From Mycobacterium sp. (GTDB lineage Bacteria; Actinomycetota; Actinomycetes; Mycobacteriales; Mycobacteriaceae): 64,000 nucleotides of DNA. The stretch is from contig JACPVR010000028.1 in NCBI GenBank assembly GCA_016197405.1, positions 62,001-126,000 of the forward strand, written 5' to 3'. Below, in pieces: positions 43,381 through 52,575 of the stretch. The notes beneath the pieces are model-generated. The model saw only the letters and a program-made list of their open reading frames with translations, ran no database searches and was not told where the DNA came from. The first letter of the stretch is position 1. Every line of letters begins with the position of its first letter. The position numbers and the translations under genes were made by a program.

Positions 43381-44858
43381 AACGCAAACCCATGATGATC
43401 GCCGGTGTCGTCGCGGTGGTGGTGGTGCTGGTCGCAGGCGGTGCGTTCCTGGCTCGCCGGACGGTGCTGGCGCCCAACAAGATCACTGCGGTTTTCCCGA
43501 CCGCGACAGCCGTCTATCCCGGTGACGATGTCCGGGTTGCCGGTGTGAAGGTCGGCACCATCGAGGCGATCGAGCCCGCAGGCACCGAGACCAGGATGAC
43601 GCTGCGCGTCGACCGGAGTGTCCCGATTCCGGCCGATGCCAAGGCCGTCCTCGTCGCGCCCAACCTGGTGTCGGCCCGCTACGTGCAACTGACCCCGTCG
43701 TATCGCAACGGGGGCGGCCCGAAGATGGCCGACGGCGCGAACATTCCGATCGACCGTACTGCGGTGCCGGTGGAATGGGACGAGGTCAAAACGCAATTGA
43801 CCCGGTTGGCTGATGAATTGGGCCCCGCCGGAGGGCAGCAGGGCGTGTCGAGCACCTCGGTGTCGAGATTCATCGACAGTGCCGCCAACGCACTCGACGG
43901 CAACGGCGACAAGCTGCGGCAGACGCTGGCCCAGCTTTCCGGCGTGGGCCGGATTCTCGCCAGCGGCAGCGGCAATATCGTCGATATCATCAAGAACCTG
44001 CAGGTGTTCGTGGCGGCACTGAGCAAGAGCAGCACCCAGATCGTGCAGTTCCAGAACCGGCTGGCCACCCTGACCTCGGTGCTCGATGACAACAGCTCCG
44101 ATCTGGACGGCGCGCTGACCAACCTGTCGTCGGCGATCGGCGACGTGAAACGCTTCATCGCGGGCTCACGCGAACAGACCAGTGAGCAGATTCAGCGACT
44201 GGGCAATGTCACCCAGGTTCTGGTCGACCAGAAGGCCTCGGTGGAGAACGTCCTGCACATCGCGCCAAACGCCTTCGCCAACGGTTACAACATCTACAAC
44301 CCGGACTTCGGTGATTACGGCGGTGCCTTCGCGCTGCCCAACTTTTCCAATCCGATCCAATTCGTCTGTGGTGCAATCGGTGCCATCGAGAACACCACCG
44401 CGCCCGAGACGTCGAAGCTGTGCGGGCAGTACCTAGGGCCTGCGCTGAGACTGCTCAACGCCAACACCGTTGTGCCGGTGCCGCTCAACCCGTATCTGGC
44501 ACCCTCGGCGAACCCGGCCGATATCCTCTACACCGATCCCGCGTTGGCACCCAATGGTGGCGGCACGGTCCGGCCGCCGGAGCCGGCGCCTGCGGTCTCT
44601 GCCTATACCGGTTCCGGTGACATCCCGCCGCCGCCAGGCTTCGGCTTGCCGCCCGGTCCGTCGACGGGAATTCTTGCGCCCAATGGTCTGCCGGCCCCGC
44701 AGTCGCCGCCGCTACTCCCGGATGCGCCAGTGGTTCCGCCGGTCACCATCGAGCCGGCACCCGGACTCGCGCCTGCGCCGCCGCCCGCGCCGGGCGCGCC
44801 GCCGCCGGCAACCCTGCCGGGTGTCCTGCTACCTGCCGAAGGGACGCCGGGATCATGA
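43377..44858 (+). CDS. mceD: MceD-type protein of the Mce transporter
   Basis: A 493-residue protein with an anchor at about 7-26, the MCE domain (ITAVFPTATAVYPGDDVRV, then GVKVGTIEAI), a helical region and, from about residue 395, a long proline/alanine-rich tail (PPEPAPAVSAY and onward). Such tails occur in several Mce D/F proteins and may cross or line the cell-wall layer. It overlaps mceC and mceE by four bases each. Confidence 0.93.
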   Translation: MKRKPMMIAGVVAVVVVLVAGGAFLARRTVLAPNKITAVFPTATAVYPGDDVRVAGVKVGTIEAIEPAGTETRMTLRVDRSVPIPADAKAVLVAPNLVSARYVQLTPSYRNGGGPKMADGANIPIDRTAVPVEWDEVKTQLTRLADELGPAGGQQGVSSTSVSRFIDSAANALDGNGDKLRQTLAQLSGVGRILASGSGNIVDIIKNLQVFVAALSKSSTQIVQFQNRLATLTSVLDDNSSDLDGALTNLSSAIGDVKRFIAGSREQTSEQIQRLGNVTQVLVDQKASVENVLHIAPNAFANGYNIYNPDFGDYGGAFALPNFSNPIQFVCGAIGAIENTTAPETSKLCGQYLGPALRLLNANTVVPVPLNPYLAPSANPADILYTDPALAPNGGGTVRPPEPAPAVSAYTGSGDIPPPPGFGLPPGPSTGILAPNGLPAPQSPPLLPDAPVVPPVTIEPAPGLAPAPPPAPGAPPPATLPGVLLPAEGTPGS

Positions 44859-46243
44859 GCTTCACAGGGAATTCCCGACGACTGCTCGTTCTGGGCTGCG
44901 GTGTCATGCTCACCGCTACGGGATGTGCGTTCCAGGGGTTGAACTCGTTGCCGCTACCCGGTGCGGTCGGGCGTGGCTCGGAGGCGAAGATCTATCACGT
45001 CGAGATCGCGAATATCGCGACACTCGAATCGAACTCGCCCGTAATGATCGGCGATGTGGTGGTCGGCAGTGTCGGCAACATGACCGTGCGTGACTGGCAT
45101 GCCGATGTCGAGGTTTCGGTCAAGCCGGATGTGGTGGTCCCCGCCAACGCCGTCGCCACCGTCGGTCAGACCAGTCTGCTGGGTTCCATGCACCTCGCGC
45201 TCAACCCGCCGGTCGGGCAACAACCCAGCGGCAATATGCCTGCCGGCGCGACCATCCCGCTCAACCAGTCCTCGACCTATCCGACGACGGAGAAGACGCT
45301 GGCTTCGCTGGCGGCAATCGTCAACGGGGGTGGGCTCGGTCAGATCGGCGATATCATCCACAACTTCAGTACCGCTGTGAACGGTCGAGAGGCCGATGTC
45401 CGTGATCTGCTGACCCGGCTGGACGATTTCGTCGGGCGGCTGGACCGGCAGAAGGACAACATCGTCGCCGCCATCACCGATCTCAACCGGCTGGCAGGCA
45501 CGTTCGCCGGTCAGAAGGACGTCATCGAACGCGTGATCCGCGACGTGCCACCGGCGCTCGATGTCCTGATCGCGGAGCGGCCCCGGATCACCACGGCCCT
45601 GCAGAAGCTCGGGACGCTCAGTGACACCGCGACCCGGCTGGCCAACGACTCGACCGCGGACCTGGTGGCCGATCTGAAGAATCTGGAGCCGACGATCAAG
45701 GCGCTGGCCGATATCGGACCCGCTCTGCCCGGCGCGCTGGGTTACGCACCGAACTTCCCGTACAGCCAGAGTCTGATCGACCGCGGTGTCCGTGGTGACT
45801 ATATGAATCTGTTCGGTGTCATCGACCTGACCATTCCGCGGCTCAAACGCACCCTCTTCCTGGGCACCCGCTGGGGTGAGTTGCACGCGAAACTTGTTCC
45901 GGCACCCGGTGATCCGTGGTATCTGAACTACACCTACGAGCCGATGAACGCACCGCTGGCGCCACCACCTCCGGGTGAGGCGATACCGCCGGACTCCGCG
46001 GATGCGGCTTCGGCGCCCATGCCGGATATGCCGATGCCGCCGGTCGACGGTCCGATTCTGCCGATGGTGCCCCAGACCTTGTCGAATCCGCTCGCGCCGC
46101 AGCAGCAGGTCATCGAGAGCACATCCCAGGTGTTCGCCGGGCCCTACCCGCAGGGTGCACCGACGGCCGAACCGGCCCCCGCAGCGCCGCCACCACCACC
46201 CGCGCCGGCTGACGGCACATCTGCACCAGGAGGAGGTGGCTGA
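44855..46243 (+). CDS. mceE: MceE-type lipoprotein of the Mce transporter (LprK-like)
   Basis: A 462-residue protein with a lipoprotein signal: charged start, hydrophobic core and lipobox LTATGC with Cys24 as the lipidated residue. The MCE domain follows (AKIYHVEIANIATLESNSPV), then a helical domain, then a Pro/Met-rich tail from about residue 370. In mce operons the E protein is the lipoprotein, as here. Its stop shares one base with the mceF start. Confidence 0.94.
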   Translation: MSFTGNSRRLLVLGCGVMLTATGCAFQGLNSLPLPGAVGRGSEAKIYHVEIANIATLESNSPVMIGDVVVGSVGNMTVRDWHADVEVSVKPDVVVPANAVATVGQTSLLGSMHLALNPPVGQQPSGNMPAGATIPLNQSSTYPTTEKTLASLAAIVNGGGLGQIGDIIHNFSTAVNGREADVRDLLTRLDDFVGRLDRQKDNIVAAITDLNRLAGTFAGQKDVIERVIRDVPPALDVLIAERPRITTALQKLGTLSDTATRLANDSTADLVADLKNLEPTIKALADIGPALPGALGYAPNFPYSQSLIDRGVRGDYMNLFGVIDLTIPRLKRTLFLGTRWGELHAKLVPAPGDPWYLNYTYEPMNAPLAPPPPGEAIPPDSADAASAPMPDMPMPPVDGPILPMVPQTLSNPLAPQQQVIESTSQVFAGPYPQGAPTAEPAPAAPPPPPAPADGTSAPGGGG

Positions 46244-47931
46244 TGCTGACCCGATTCGTCCGTATCCAGCTGATCCTGTTCACCATTGCCTCCGTGGTCG
46301 GTATGGCAGTGATGGTCTTCGGCTACATGCAACTGCCGACGCTGCTCGGCGTCGGAAAAATCACCGTCAAGCTGCAACTGCCCGCCACCGGCGGCCTGTA
46401 CCGCTTCAGCAATGTCACCTATCGCGGTGTCGAGATCGGCAAGGTCACCGCGGTGGACCTGACCCCGACGGGGGCCGAGGCCACCATGATCCTCAACACC
46501 TCGCCGAAGATCCCGAAGGACCTCAAGGCGCAGGTGCGCAGCGTTTCGGCGGTCGGCGAGCAGTACGTCGAATTGCTGCCGAACACCGATTCGGGACCCT
46601 ATCTGGCCAACGGTTCGGTTATTCCGATGGATGTCACCAAGATTCCGCAGGCCGTCGGGCCGATGCTGGACGCGGCGAGCAAGTTGGTCGACAGCATTCC
46701 CGGCGACCGGCTCAGCGATCTGCTCGACGAATCATTCAAGGCATTCAACGGTGCGGGCTACGATTTCGAGTCGCTGTTGGACTCGGCGTCGAAGATCACC
46801 GGGGATGCCAACGGGGTCTCCGCGCAGACCCGTGCCCTGATCGACGACAGCGCGCCGTTGCTCGACTCACAGGCACAGACCACCGATGCGATCCGCCAGT
46901 GGACCCAGAGCCTGGCCGGGGTGACCGACCAGGTAGCGACCAATGACGATTCCGTGCGTAATCTGCTGCAGGAGGGGCCTGGTACGGCACAGGAAGTTTC
47001 GCGACTTCTCACCGATATCAAGCCGACTCTGCCGATCCTGCTGGCCAACCTGACGACCGTCGGTCAGATCCTGGTGAAGTACAACGCAGGCGTCGAGCAG
47101 TTGCTGGTGTTGCTGCCGCCGTATGTCGCTGCGCAGCAGGCTTATGGTCTGCCGCGCAACAACCCGACCGGTCTGCCGCTCGGCGAATTCTCGCTGATGA
47201 CCAGTGACCCGCCGCCGTGCACCGTCGGCTTCCTGCCGCCCGACCAATGGCGCAGTCCCGCCGACCTGAGCGATATCGACACCCCGGACAACCTCTACTG
47301 CAAGCTCCCGCAGGATTCGCCGATCGGCGTACGCGGCGCGCGCAACTTTCCTTGTATCGGGGAGCCCGGTAAGCGGGCTCCGACCGTTGAGATCTGCGAT
47401 AGCGACAAGCCTTACGCGCCGTTGGCCCTTCGGCAGCACCTGTTGGGAGCGTATCCATTCGATCCCAACACGATCGCCCAGGGCATCCCGCCGGACACCC
47501 GCATCGATCCCAGCGACGGCCTTTACGGTCCTCTTGACGGCACGCCGCTGCCACCGCCTGCCGGTGCGCCGCCGCGTCCGATGGACGGCCCGCCGCCCCC
47601 GGATGCCGCACCGTTTGCGCCGGCTTCGGCCCCGGGCCCGGCCGTGACGCCGGATGTTCCCGCGGCGACGCCGCCGGTCACCGGCCCGGCCCCTGGGCCG
47701 GTCGACGTTCCGGCACCCCCGGATACCGCACCACCTGGTGATCCCGGCGCCGTCATCGCGCCCAGTGCCTACGGTGCCGGCCCCGCCACAGCCAAGCCGA
47801 AGGTCGTGGTCGCGCAATACGATCCCGAGACCGGTAGTTACCTCGGCCCGGATGGCCAACTGGTGCGACAGACCAATCTTGCTGAGGGCAAGGGACTTCC
47901 GCAGTCCTGGCAGGATCTGCTGCCGACCTGA
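46243..47931 (+). CDS. mceF: MceF-type protein of the Mce transporter
   Basis: A 562-residue protein with an anchor at about 8-29, the MCE domain (LPATGGLYRFSNVTYRGVEI), a helical domain and a long, unusually proline-rich tail at about 425-515, ending in a conserved-looking block (YDPETGSYLGPDGQ). It is the last mce gene. No clear terminator is seen in the 72 bases before the convergent exported-protein gene. Confidence 0.93.
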   Translation: MLTRFVRIQLILFTIASVVGMAVMVFGYMQLPTLLGVGKITVKLQLPATGGLYRFSNVTYRGVEIGKVTAVDLTPTGAEATMILNTSPKIPKDLKAQVRSVSAVGEQYVELLPNTDSGPYLANGSVIPMDVTKIPQAVGPMLDAASKLVDSIPGDRLSDLLDESFKAFNGAGYDFESLLDSASKITGDANGVSAQTRALIDDSAPLLDSQAQTTDAIRQWTQSLAGVTDQVATNDDSVRNLLQEGPGTAQEVSRLLTDIKPTLPILLANLTTVGQILVKYNAGVEQLLVLLPPYVAAQQAYGLPRNNPTGLPLGEFSLMTSDPPPCTVGFLPPDQWRSPADLSDIDTPDNLYCKLPQDSPIGVRGARNFPCIGEPGKRAPTVEICDSDKPYAPLALRQHLLGAYPFDPNTIAQGIPPDTRIDPSDGLYGPLDGTPLPPPAGAPPRPMDGPPPPDAAPFAPASAPGPAVTPDVPAATPPVTGPAPGPVDVPAPPDTAPPGDPGAVIAPSAYGAGPATAKPKVVVAQYDPETGSYLGPDGQLVRQTNLAEGKGLPQSWQDLLPT

Positions 47932-48003
47932 ACGTGGTGATGGTTCCTGCTCCGGCGCAAGCGGTCATGCGTCAGGCGCACACCCAAACAGGTTGCGGTG
48001 GCG

Positions 48004-48507
48004 CTAGATCCGCTCCAACCGCATGGGGATATCGATGACCAGACCAAGATTCTTCCCGCACGAGCCGCTGTCGGTGTGGGTGTTACTGTGCCCGGCAAGC
48101 AAGTCGGCGCTCCTGGTGTTCTGACCGTTGTTGTTGACACCGTAGAAGAAGAACAACTGATGTCCGGTTGCCGCGCCGCCGGACGGGCAGGGGGCCCAGT
48201 TCGGGATGTCCCGGCTGGCAACCCAGTGGTCGGCCAGGAACTTTAGCGGTGCGGTCCAGCCTTCCTCGCTGATGATCTGGCCGGTGCACAAAATGGTGGT
48301 GGTGCAGGACGACGTCATGTGCCAGACGTCGCGGACAACGGCCTCAGGTTTGAAAACCTCGTTGGTCTTTGCCCATTCACCGTTGGACAGAAAGGAATAC
48401 GTCCCGTTCAGCTCGAAACCGAACGTCTGGGCGGTGGCCGACGGGGCGCCGAGGATCCCGGCCGAGGCGAGGGTGACCGCGCCGACGATTGCACCGACAG
48501 CCCGCAT
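48004..48507 (-). CDS. Small exported protein with four cysteines
   Basis: A 167-residue protein with a signal peptide (about 1-26, ending PSATA) and no membrane helix after it. The mature part has four cysteines and many Trp/Tyr/Gly residues (GTYSFLSNGEWAKTN, SCTTTILC, APCPSGG, GSCGKN). It resembles in layout the exported protein at 50461. The ATG at 48507 follows TTTGGAGTG; upstream ATGs at 48534 and 48555 are possible, but the latter lies inside the palindrome at 48545. It is downstream of the Mas gene, so it is probably linked to Mce function. Function unknown. Confidence 0.78.
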   Translation of the reverse strand: MRAVGAIVGAVTLASAGILGAPSATAQTFGFELNGTYSFLSNGEWAKTNEVFKPEAVVRDVWHMTSSCTTTILCTGQIISEEGWTAPLKFLADHWVASRDIPNWAPCPSGGAATGHQLFFFYGVNNNGQNTRSADLLAGHSNTHTDSGSCGKNLGLVIDIPMRLERI

Positions 48508-48544
48508 CGCAACACTCCAAACCGGTAGGCGCATTTCAGAAATC

Positions 48545-48559
48545 GAGAATAGCATTGCC
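48545..48559. promoter_or_regulatory. GAGAAT-type palindrome ahead of the exported protein gene
   Basis: GAGAATAGCATTGCC on the plus strand. One arm is perfect and the other has two mismatches. Read on the minus strand it gives TGCTATTCTC, the same core as at 3351, 38 bases upstream of the chosen start. Confidence 0.55.
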
Positions 48560-48611
48560 GGACGGGCGTTTTCCGGGGAATGAGCGCAAGCGCGAACCTG
48601 TCGGAGGGTGC

Positions 48612-49289
48612 TCAGACGAAGTCGAGCTGAGAGACCTTGATCTGACCCTCTTCCCGCTTGACCGTGACGACGGCGCGCCAGGTCCGCGGGTCGCGATCCT
48701 TGGCTTCTGCGTCACCACGCTGGGTTACCGCCGAGACGAGCACCACGGCCGAATCGCCGGTCATGGATTCCACCGCTGCGTTTTTCACGTTCACCTCGGT
48801 GAGCACCTTGGCGTCCTGGAGTGCTTTGACCAGATCCTTCGACGTCGCCTCGAAGTCCTCCTTGAACGTGCCGGTCGCGCTGTTGAGTACGCGCTGAACA
48901 TCTACCTGCGCGGTGTTGTAGTTGATCGCCATCAGGTTGACCACACCCTGGCGGGCGGCGGCGGTGAACTCCGCGGCTGCGTCCCGATCCCGGGCGCTAC
49001 TACGGTCTTTGGCAATGATGTAGCCGGCGCCACCCAACAGCGCGAACACCACAAGCACCCCCAGCGTCGCCGTGACCAATGCCGGAACCCGGTGGTTTCG
49101 GCGCGGCTTGCGTATGCGCTTGACCTTCGGTGCCGGAGCCGGTGCATCGACGGCCGGCGCCGGATCGGAGTCGCCCTGCGCGCGTTTGCGGGCCTGGTCG
49201 GCGCGGGCTCGTGCGGCTGTTGCACGAGCCCGGGCTTCGGCGGCCTTCGCCTCGGCGTCGGCCAGCTCGGCGTGTTCCTCTTTGGCCAT
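48612..49289 (-). CDS. Mce-associated membrane protein (Mas family)
   Basis: A 225-residue protein: an Ala/Arg/Glu-rich, probably helical or coiled-coil N-terminus (1-38), a basic stretch (KVKRIRKPRRNHR), one membrane segment at about 68-93, and an external domain with FTAAARQGVVNLMAINYNT typical of the proteins encoded after mce operons. These proteins are thought to stabilise Mce complexes. Here the gene is on the opposite strand to mce, convergent with it across one exported-protein gene, which is unlike the usual cotranscribed order. Confidence 0.9.
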   Translation of the reverse strand: MAKEEHAELADAEAKAAEARARATAARARADQARKRAQGDSDPAPAVDAPAPAPKVKRIRKPRRNHRVPALVTATLGVLVVFALLGGAGYIIAKDRSSARDRDAAAEFTAAARQGVVNLMAINYNTAQVDVQRVLNSATGTFKEDFEATSKDLVKALQDAKVLTEVNVKNAAVESMTGDSAVVLVSAVTQRGDAEAKDRDPRTWRAVVTVKREEGQIKVSQLDFV

Positions 49290-49436
49290 CGAGGCTTCCT
49301 ATCGTCGCAGGCAGGTGGGATCGCGCGGCAGGGTGCCCGCCGGCAGTCGGCAAACCCGGTTGCTGTCACTGTACAGAGCGGTAGTTATCTTCTCCGAGAT
49401 GGAGAATTAGCTTATTCGATATGCGAAGATTGGGCC

Positions 49437-49880
49437 GTGCGGATGACAGCGGTAGCCCTCGCCGGACTGCTCAGTGCTGCGGTGCTCGCAGCGGCTCCCG
49501 CGTCGGCGGATGACCCGGCACCGAACCCGCCACAGCCGATCATGCCGAACCCGGCGATCTCCGATGTATGTAATGACGCTTTCTGCACCCCGGGCATCAC
49601 TCCGAACGTGGTACTGGGCGCACCGTGCGGGGACACCTCGTTCTATGTGTTCGGAACGGCCGTCGGCGGACCGTCCATCCAGCCCGGCCGGCTGGTGTTC
49701 TGCGGGTCACCGCGGCGGTACGCGCCCCGTTACTTCCGGACCATGCCGATGGTGGGTATCAAGGAGCTCGGCGCGAGCTGTCGAGGGATGATCGACAATA
49801 TGGCCCAGGCGCCCGACGGTCTGTTCCTGTCGTGTGCGCTCAAAGACGGCAATATGGTCTGGGTGCCCGGCGCCGAATGA
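49437..49880 (+). CDS. Small exported protein
   Basis: A 147-residue protein with a signal peptide (about 1-24, LLSAAVLAAAPASADD) and a mature part rich in Pro and Cys (NDAFCTPGITPN, GAPCGD, LVFCGSP, SCRGM, LSCAL). I chose the GTG at 49437 because it adds a positive charge before the hydrophobic core; the ATG at 49443 is an alternative. Upstream lies an inverted repeat TTCTCC-N5-GGAGAA near 49390. Function unknown; many mycobacterial genes of this type are envelope proteins. Confidence 0.75.
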   Translation: MRMTAVALAGLLSAAVLAAAPASADDPAPNPPQPIMPNPAISDVCNDAFCTPGITPNVVLGAPCGDTSFYVFGTAVGGPSIQPGRLVFCGSPRRYAPRYFRTMPMVGIKELGASCRGMIDNMAQAPDGLFLSCALKDGNMVWVPGAE

Positions 49881-49925
49881 CGCTGGGGCCCATCGCAACC
49901 AACGGGTTTCGGCCGAAGGCTCAGT

Positions 49926-50363
49926 TCACCAGTTGCGTATCGAGCAGAGCGCGCCTTTGGGGCCTTCGTCTGTCTTGACCACCGTGCCGTCCACTTCGAG
50001 AGTGCAGTGGAAATTGGGGTCGACCGGGTGTAGTCCGCTGCTTCCGACGACCATCGCCCACTGGTCGGGGTCGGCGAGCATGGTGTCCATCGTCCAGACC
50101 TGGCCAGGCCCGAGCTGGGCTTCGACCTTAGGGCTGTAAAGGTACGGGTCGTGGCTGTATGCGCCCCAGTCGGGCGGATCGGCGGGCCGGTAGTAGATGT
50201 CGGCGAGGAAGGGTGTCTCGGTGGTCATGGTGTAGCGGACATGGTGCATGCCATCGTCCGCCGCGGCCGCCGGTGCCACCGCAAGACCGGTGGCGCCGAG
50301 CGCGCAGGCTGCCAGCAGTAGCGGCAACCGGCCCGCCACGGTCTCTGCGTGTCGCGTACTCAT
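49926..50363 (-). CDS. Small exported protein
   Basis: A 145-residue protein with a signal peptide (about 1-32, LLLAACALGATGLAVAPAAAA) and a mature domain reading VRYTMTTETPFLADIYYRP and later PGQVWTMDTMLADPDQWAMV, with two cysteines. This pattern is common in mycobacterial secreted proteins of unknown role that resemble MmpS-type accessory domains, though I cannot assign it firmly. The ATG at 50363 follows AGGGTGGA. It is downstream of the exported protein at 50461 and probably cotranscribed with it. Confidence 0.78.
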   Translation of the reverse strand: MSTRHAETVAGRLPLLLAACALGATGLAVAPAAAADDGMHHVRYTMTTETPFLADIYYRPADPPDWGAYSHDPYLYSPKVEAQLGPGQVWTMDTMLADPDQWAMVVGSSGLHPVDPNFHCTLEVDGTVVKTDEGPKGALCSIRNW

Positions 50364-50460
50364 TCGTTCCACCCTGTCGTCGAACCGGTGCCGGCCAATT
50401 CTGGAGTCCTCACATGCGTGACATCGAGAACGGGTAGGTGATGGTGCCGGGCTGGCCGTC

Positions 50461-50901
50461 TCAGCCGGCGCCGAAGGTCGACGTCAGCGTCCCGCTGAGC
50501 GTGTTGGGATCCCAGCTGTAGACATCGTGGGTCAGCACGGTGGGTCCGTAATAGACGTTGCCGCAGCGCAGACCGAACGGATCGTCGACCGTCAGCACCC
50601 ACCTGCCGTCGACCAGATGCGCCTTCTCGGTGAACGGGTAGGTCTTGGCGATCGGCTGCGAACGTGCCGAGATGTTGAGGCAGTCTTCGCCGCCGTCCAG
50701 GCACTGGTAGACCGCCCAGATCCAGGTGTGGAAGTCGTACCGGTCCGGGATGTAGAGGTTGTAGTTGCCGAACACCATGGCGTTGGCAGCAGGGGAGGAC
50801 ACCATCGCCAGTACTGCACCCACGGTCGCCACCAACGACACCAGCATTGCGCGGGCCTTCGAACCCCGCGTTCGCCGTTGCCTCGGGTGAGCTGCCGTCA
50901 T
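50461..50901 (-). CDS. Small exported protein, probably truncated by a premature TGA
   Basis: A 146-residue protein with a signal peptide (about 1-40) and a mature domain GNYNLYIPDRYDFHTWIWAV with several cysteines. The frame ends TFGAG-TGA at 50461, but reading on gives DGQPGTITYPFSMSRM before a second TGA at 50410-50412. The similar exported protein at 48004 has SGSCGKN followed by a comparable hydrophobic C-terminus, with its last cysteine where this gene has TGA. A single TGC/TGT-to-TGA change therefore seems likely. A GAGAAT palindrome lies 52 bases upstream. Confidence 0.72.
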   Translation of the reverse strand: MTAAHPRQRRTRGSKARAMLVSLVATVGAVLAMVSSPAANAMVFGNYNLYIPDRYDFHTWIWAVYQCLDGGEDCLNISARSQPIAKTYPFTEKAHLVDGRWVLTVDDPFGLRCGNVYYGPTVLTHDVYSWDPNTLSGTLTSTFGAG

Positions 50902-50952
50902 CGGTGCCTCGTTCCGCTGCGTCGTGGGGCGAGATTGGTATTTCTGCTCTGA

Positions 50953-50967
50953 GAGAATAGCATTTCC
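50953..50967. promoter_or_regulatory. GAGAAT-type palindrome between an exported-protein gene and the CoA ligase
   Basis: GAGAATAGCATTTCC, one mismatch from full symmetry. On the minus strand it reads ATGCTATTCTC, as at 3351. It lies between the divergent genes at 50901 and 50995 and could control both. Confidence 0.6.
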
Positions 50968-50994
50968 GTTCGAAGGCGGAGGTGGAGTCAGTTT

Positions 50995-52575
50995 ATGCGC
51001 GAAATCCCTGACGAACTCGTGAAACGCTATGAATACGAGGGTTGGTGGACACCCGACACCCTGGGCGACCTCCTGGCCCGTGGCCTTGCTGCTGCGCCCG
51101 GTGCGGAGTTCCACGTGCACTCCGCCGTGCGCCCTTACAACGGCACCTTCGGCGATGTCGAGCACACTGCGCGAAGACTGGCCGCGGGCCTGGCGGAACG
51201 CGGGGTGGGCCCTGGCGACGTCGTGGCGATGCAACTGCCCAACTGGGCCGAAGCGGCCGCGACGTTCTGGGCGTCGGCGCTACTTGGCGTGGTGATCGTG
51301 CCGATCGTGCACTTCTACGGCCGCAAAGAACTGACCCACATCATCGCCGATGCGCAGCCGAAGGTTCTCATCACCACGGAGTCGTTTGGTCGGATGTCGT
51401 ATCAGTCCGACATCTGCGCGCAGGTACCGATCGTCGGGCTCGTCGGCACCGTCGACGCGGGCACCCACGGCGCCAACGCCGCGAGCTTCGATGATCTGCT
51501 CGCCGCGATACCCATGACCGGTGTGCTACCGGTCGACCCGGCCGGCCCTGCGCTGATCGCCTACACATCCGGTACCACGAGCGCACCGAAAGGCGTGATC
51601 CACAGCCACCGCAGCCTGGTCCATGAGATCCACCAGCTGGTGGGCCAAAACCCCAGGGACAGCGGCAAAATGCTGATCGCCACACCGGTGGGACATTTCA
51701 TCGGCATGGTGGGCGGTTTGTTGATGCCGGTGCTCGGCGGCGGGCCCATCCACCTGACCGATGTCTGGGATCCCGGTCGGGCGTTGGCGTTGATGAAAAG
51801 CGACGGACTGGCGATCGGCGGAGGACCGCCGTACTTCATCACGAGCCTGCTCGACCACCCCGATTTCACCGACGAGCACCTCGCCGGTGTGAGCGTCGTC
51901 GGACTGGGCGGTTCCACCGTCCCGGTCGCGGTCACCAAGCGGCTCACCGAATTCGGTATCACGACCTACCGGTCGTATGGCAGCACCGAGCATCCGTCGA
52001 TAACCGGATCACGCCACGACGCGCCCGAGGACAAGCGGCTCTACACCGACGGCTGCGCGCTGTCCGGTGTCGAGATTAGGCTTTCCGAGGACGGCGAGAT
52101 ACAGTCCCGCGGGCCCGATCTGTGCCTGGGCTACACCGATGACATGTTGACCGCCAACGCCTTCGACGACGAAGGCTGGTACCACACCGGCGATATCGGA
52201 GTGCTCGACGATGACGGCTATCTGACCATCACCGACCGCAAGTCCGACATCATCATCCGCGGTGGCGAGAACATCAGCGCCGTCGAGGTGGAGGAGGCGT
52301 TGCTGGCGATGCCCGGTGTCGCCGAGGCTGTGGTGGTCGCGACGCCGGACCCCCGGTACGGCGAGCACGCGACGGCAGTGCTGCGCATGCATCCCGGGCA
52401 TGATCTGCCCGGGCTCGCCGACGTGCAGACGCATTTCGAGGCGGCCGGGATGGCGCGGCAGAAGTGGCCCGAGGAACTGCGCTGCGTCGACGATTTCCCG
52501 CGCACGGCGAGCGGCAAGGTGCAGAAGTTCAAGGTGCGCAAAAACCTCACCCTCCCCGCCCAAACGCACGTTTAG
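50995..52575 (+). CDS. AMP-dependent acyl-CoA synthetase/ligase
   Basis: A 526-residue ANL-superfamily ligase. It has the phosphate loop YTSGTTSAPKG (190-200), the RSYGSTEHP adenine-binding segment, GWYHTGD, DRKSDIIIRGGENI at the hinge and the C-terminal lysine in PRTASGKVQKF. It activates a carboxylic acid to its CoA thioester with ATP. The substrate is open; cyclohexane-carboxylate- or fatty-acid-type ligases are closest in layout. The ATG follows GCGGAGGTGGAG. It ends in a hairpin shared with the convergent KstD-like gene. Confidence 0.93.
   Translation: MREIPDELVKRYEYEGWWTPDTLGDLLARGLAAAPGAEFHVHSAVRPYNGTFGDVEHTARRLAAGLAERGVGPGDVVAMQLPNWAEAAATFWASALLGVVIVPIVHFYGRKELTHIIADAQPKVLITTESFGRMSYQSDICAQVPIVGLVGTVDAGTHGANAASFDDLLAAIPMTGVLPVDPAGPALIAYTSGTTSAPKGVIHSHRSLVHEIHQLVGQNPRDSGKMLIATPVGHFIGMVGGLLMPVLGGGPIHLTDVWDPGRALALMKSDGLAIGGGPPYFITSLLDHPDFTDEHLAGVSVVGLGGSTVPVAVTKRLTEFGITTYRSYGSTEHPSITGSRHDAPEDKRLYTDGCALSGVEIRLSEDGEIQSRGPDLCLGYTDDMLTANAFDDEGWYHTGDIGVLDDDGYLTITDRKSDIIIRGGENISAVEVEEALLAMPGVAEAVVVATPDPRYGEHATAVLRMHPGHDLPGLADVQTHFEAAGMARQKWPEELRCVDDFPRTASGKVQKFKVRKNLTLPAQTHV

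Noticed and set aside
44470..45093. 207-codon alternative frame across the mceD tail
   Set aside because: Arises from the Pro/Ala-rich GC-dense tail of mceD; Arg-rich translation, no motif, and mceD/mceE account for the region.
46144..47859. Repeat-like Pro-rich DNA in mceE and mceF as a tandem repeat or CRISPR-like array
   Set aside because: The proline codon runs are irregular and in frame with the Mce proteins; there are no identical repeats with unique spacers.
49386..49410. TTCTCC-N5-GGAGAA as a further copy of the GAGAAT palindrome
   Set aside because: The arms are in the opposite order and the spacing differs, so it is not the same element. It may be a separate site.
48489..49436. 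Long plus-strand extension upstream of the exported protein at 49437
   Set aside because: It runs antisense through the Mas gene and would remove the signal peptide from the N-terminus; the real start is near 49437.
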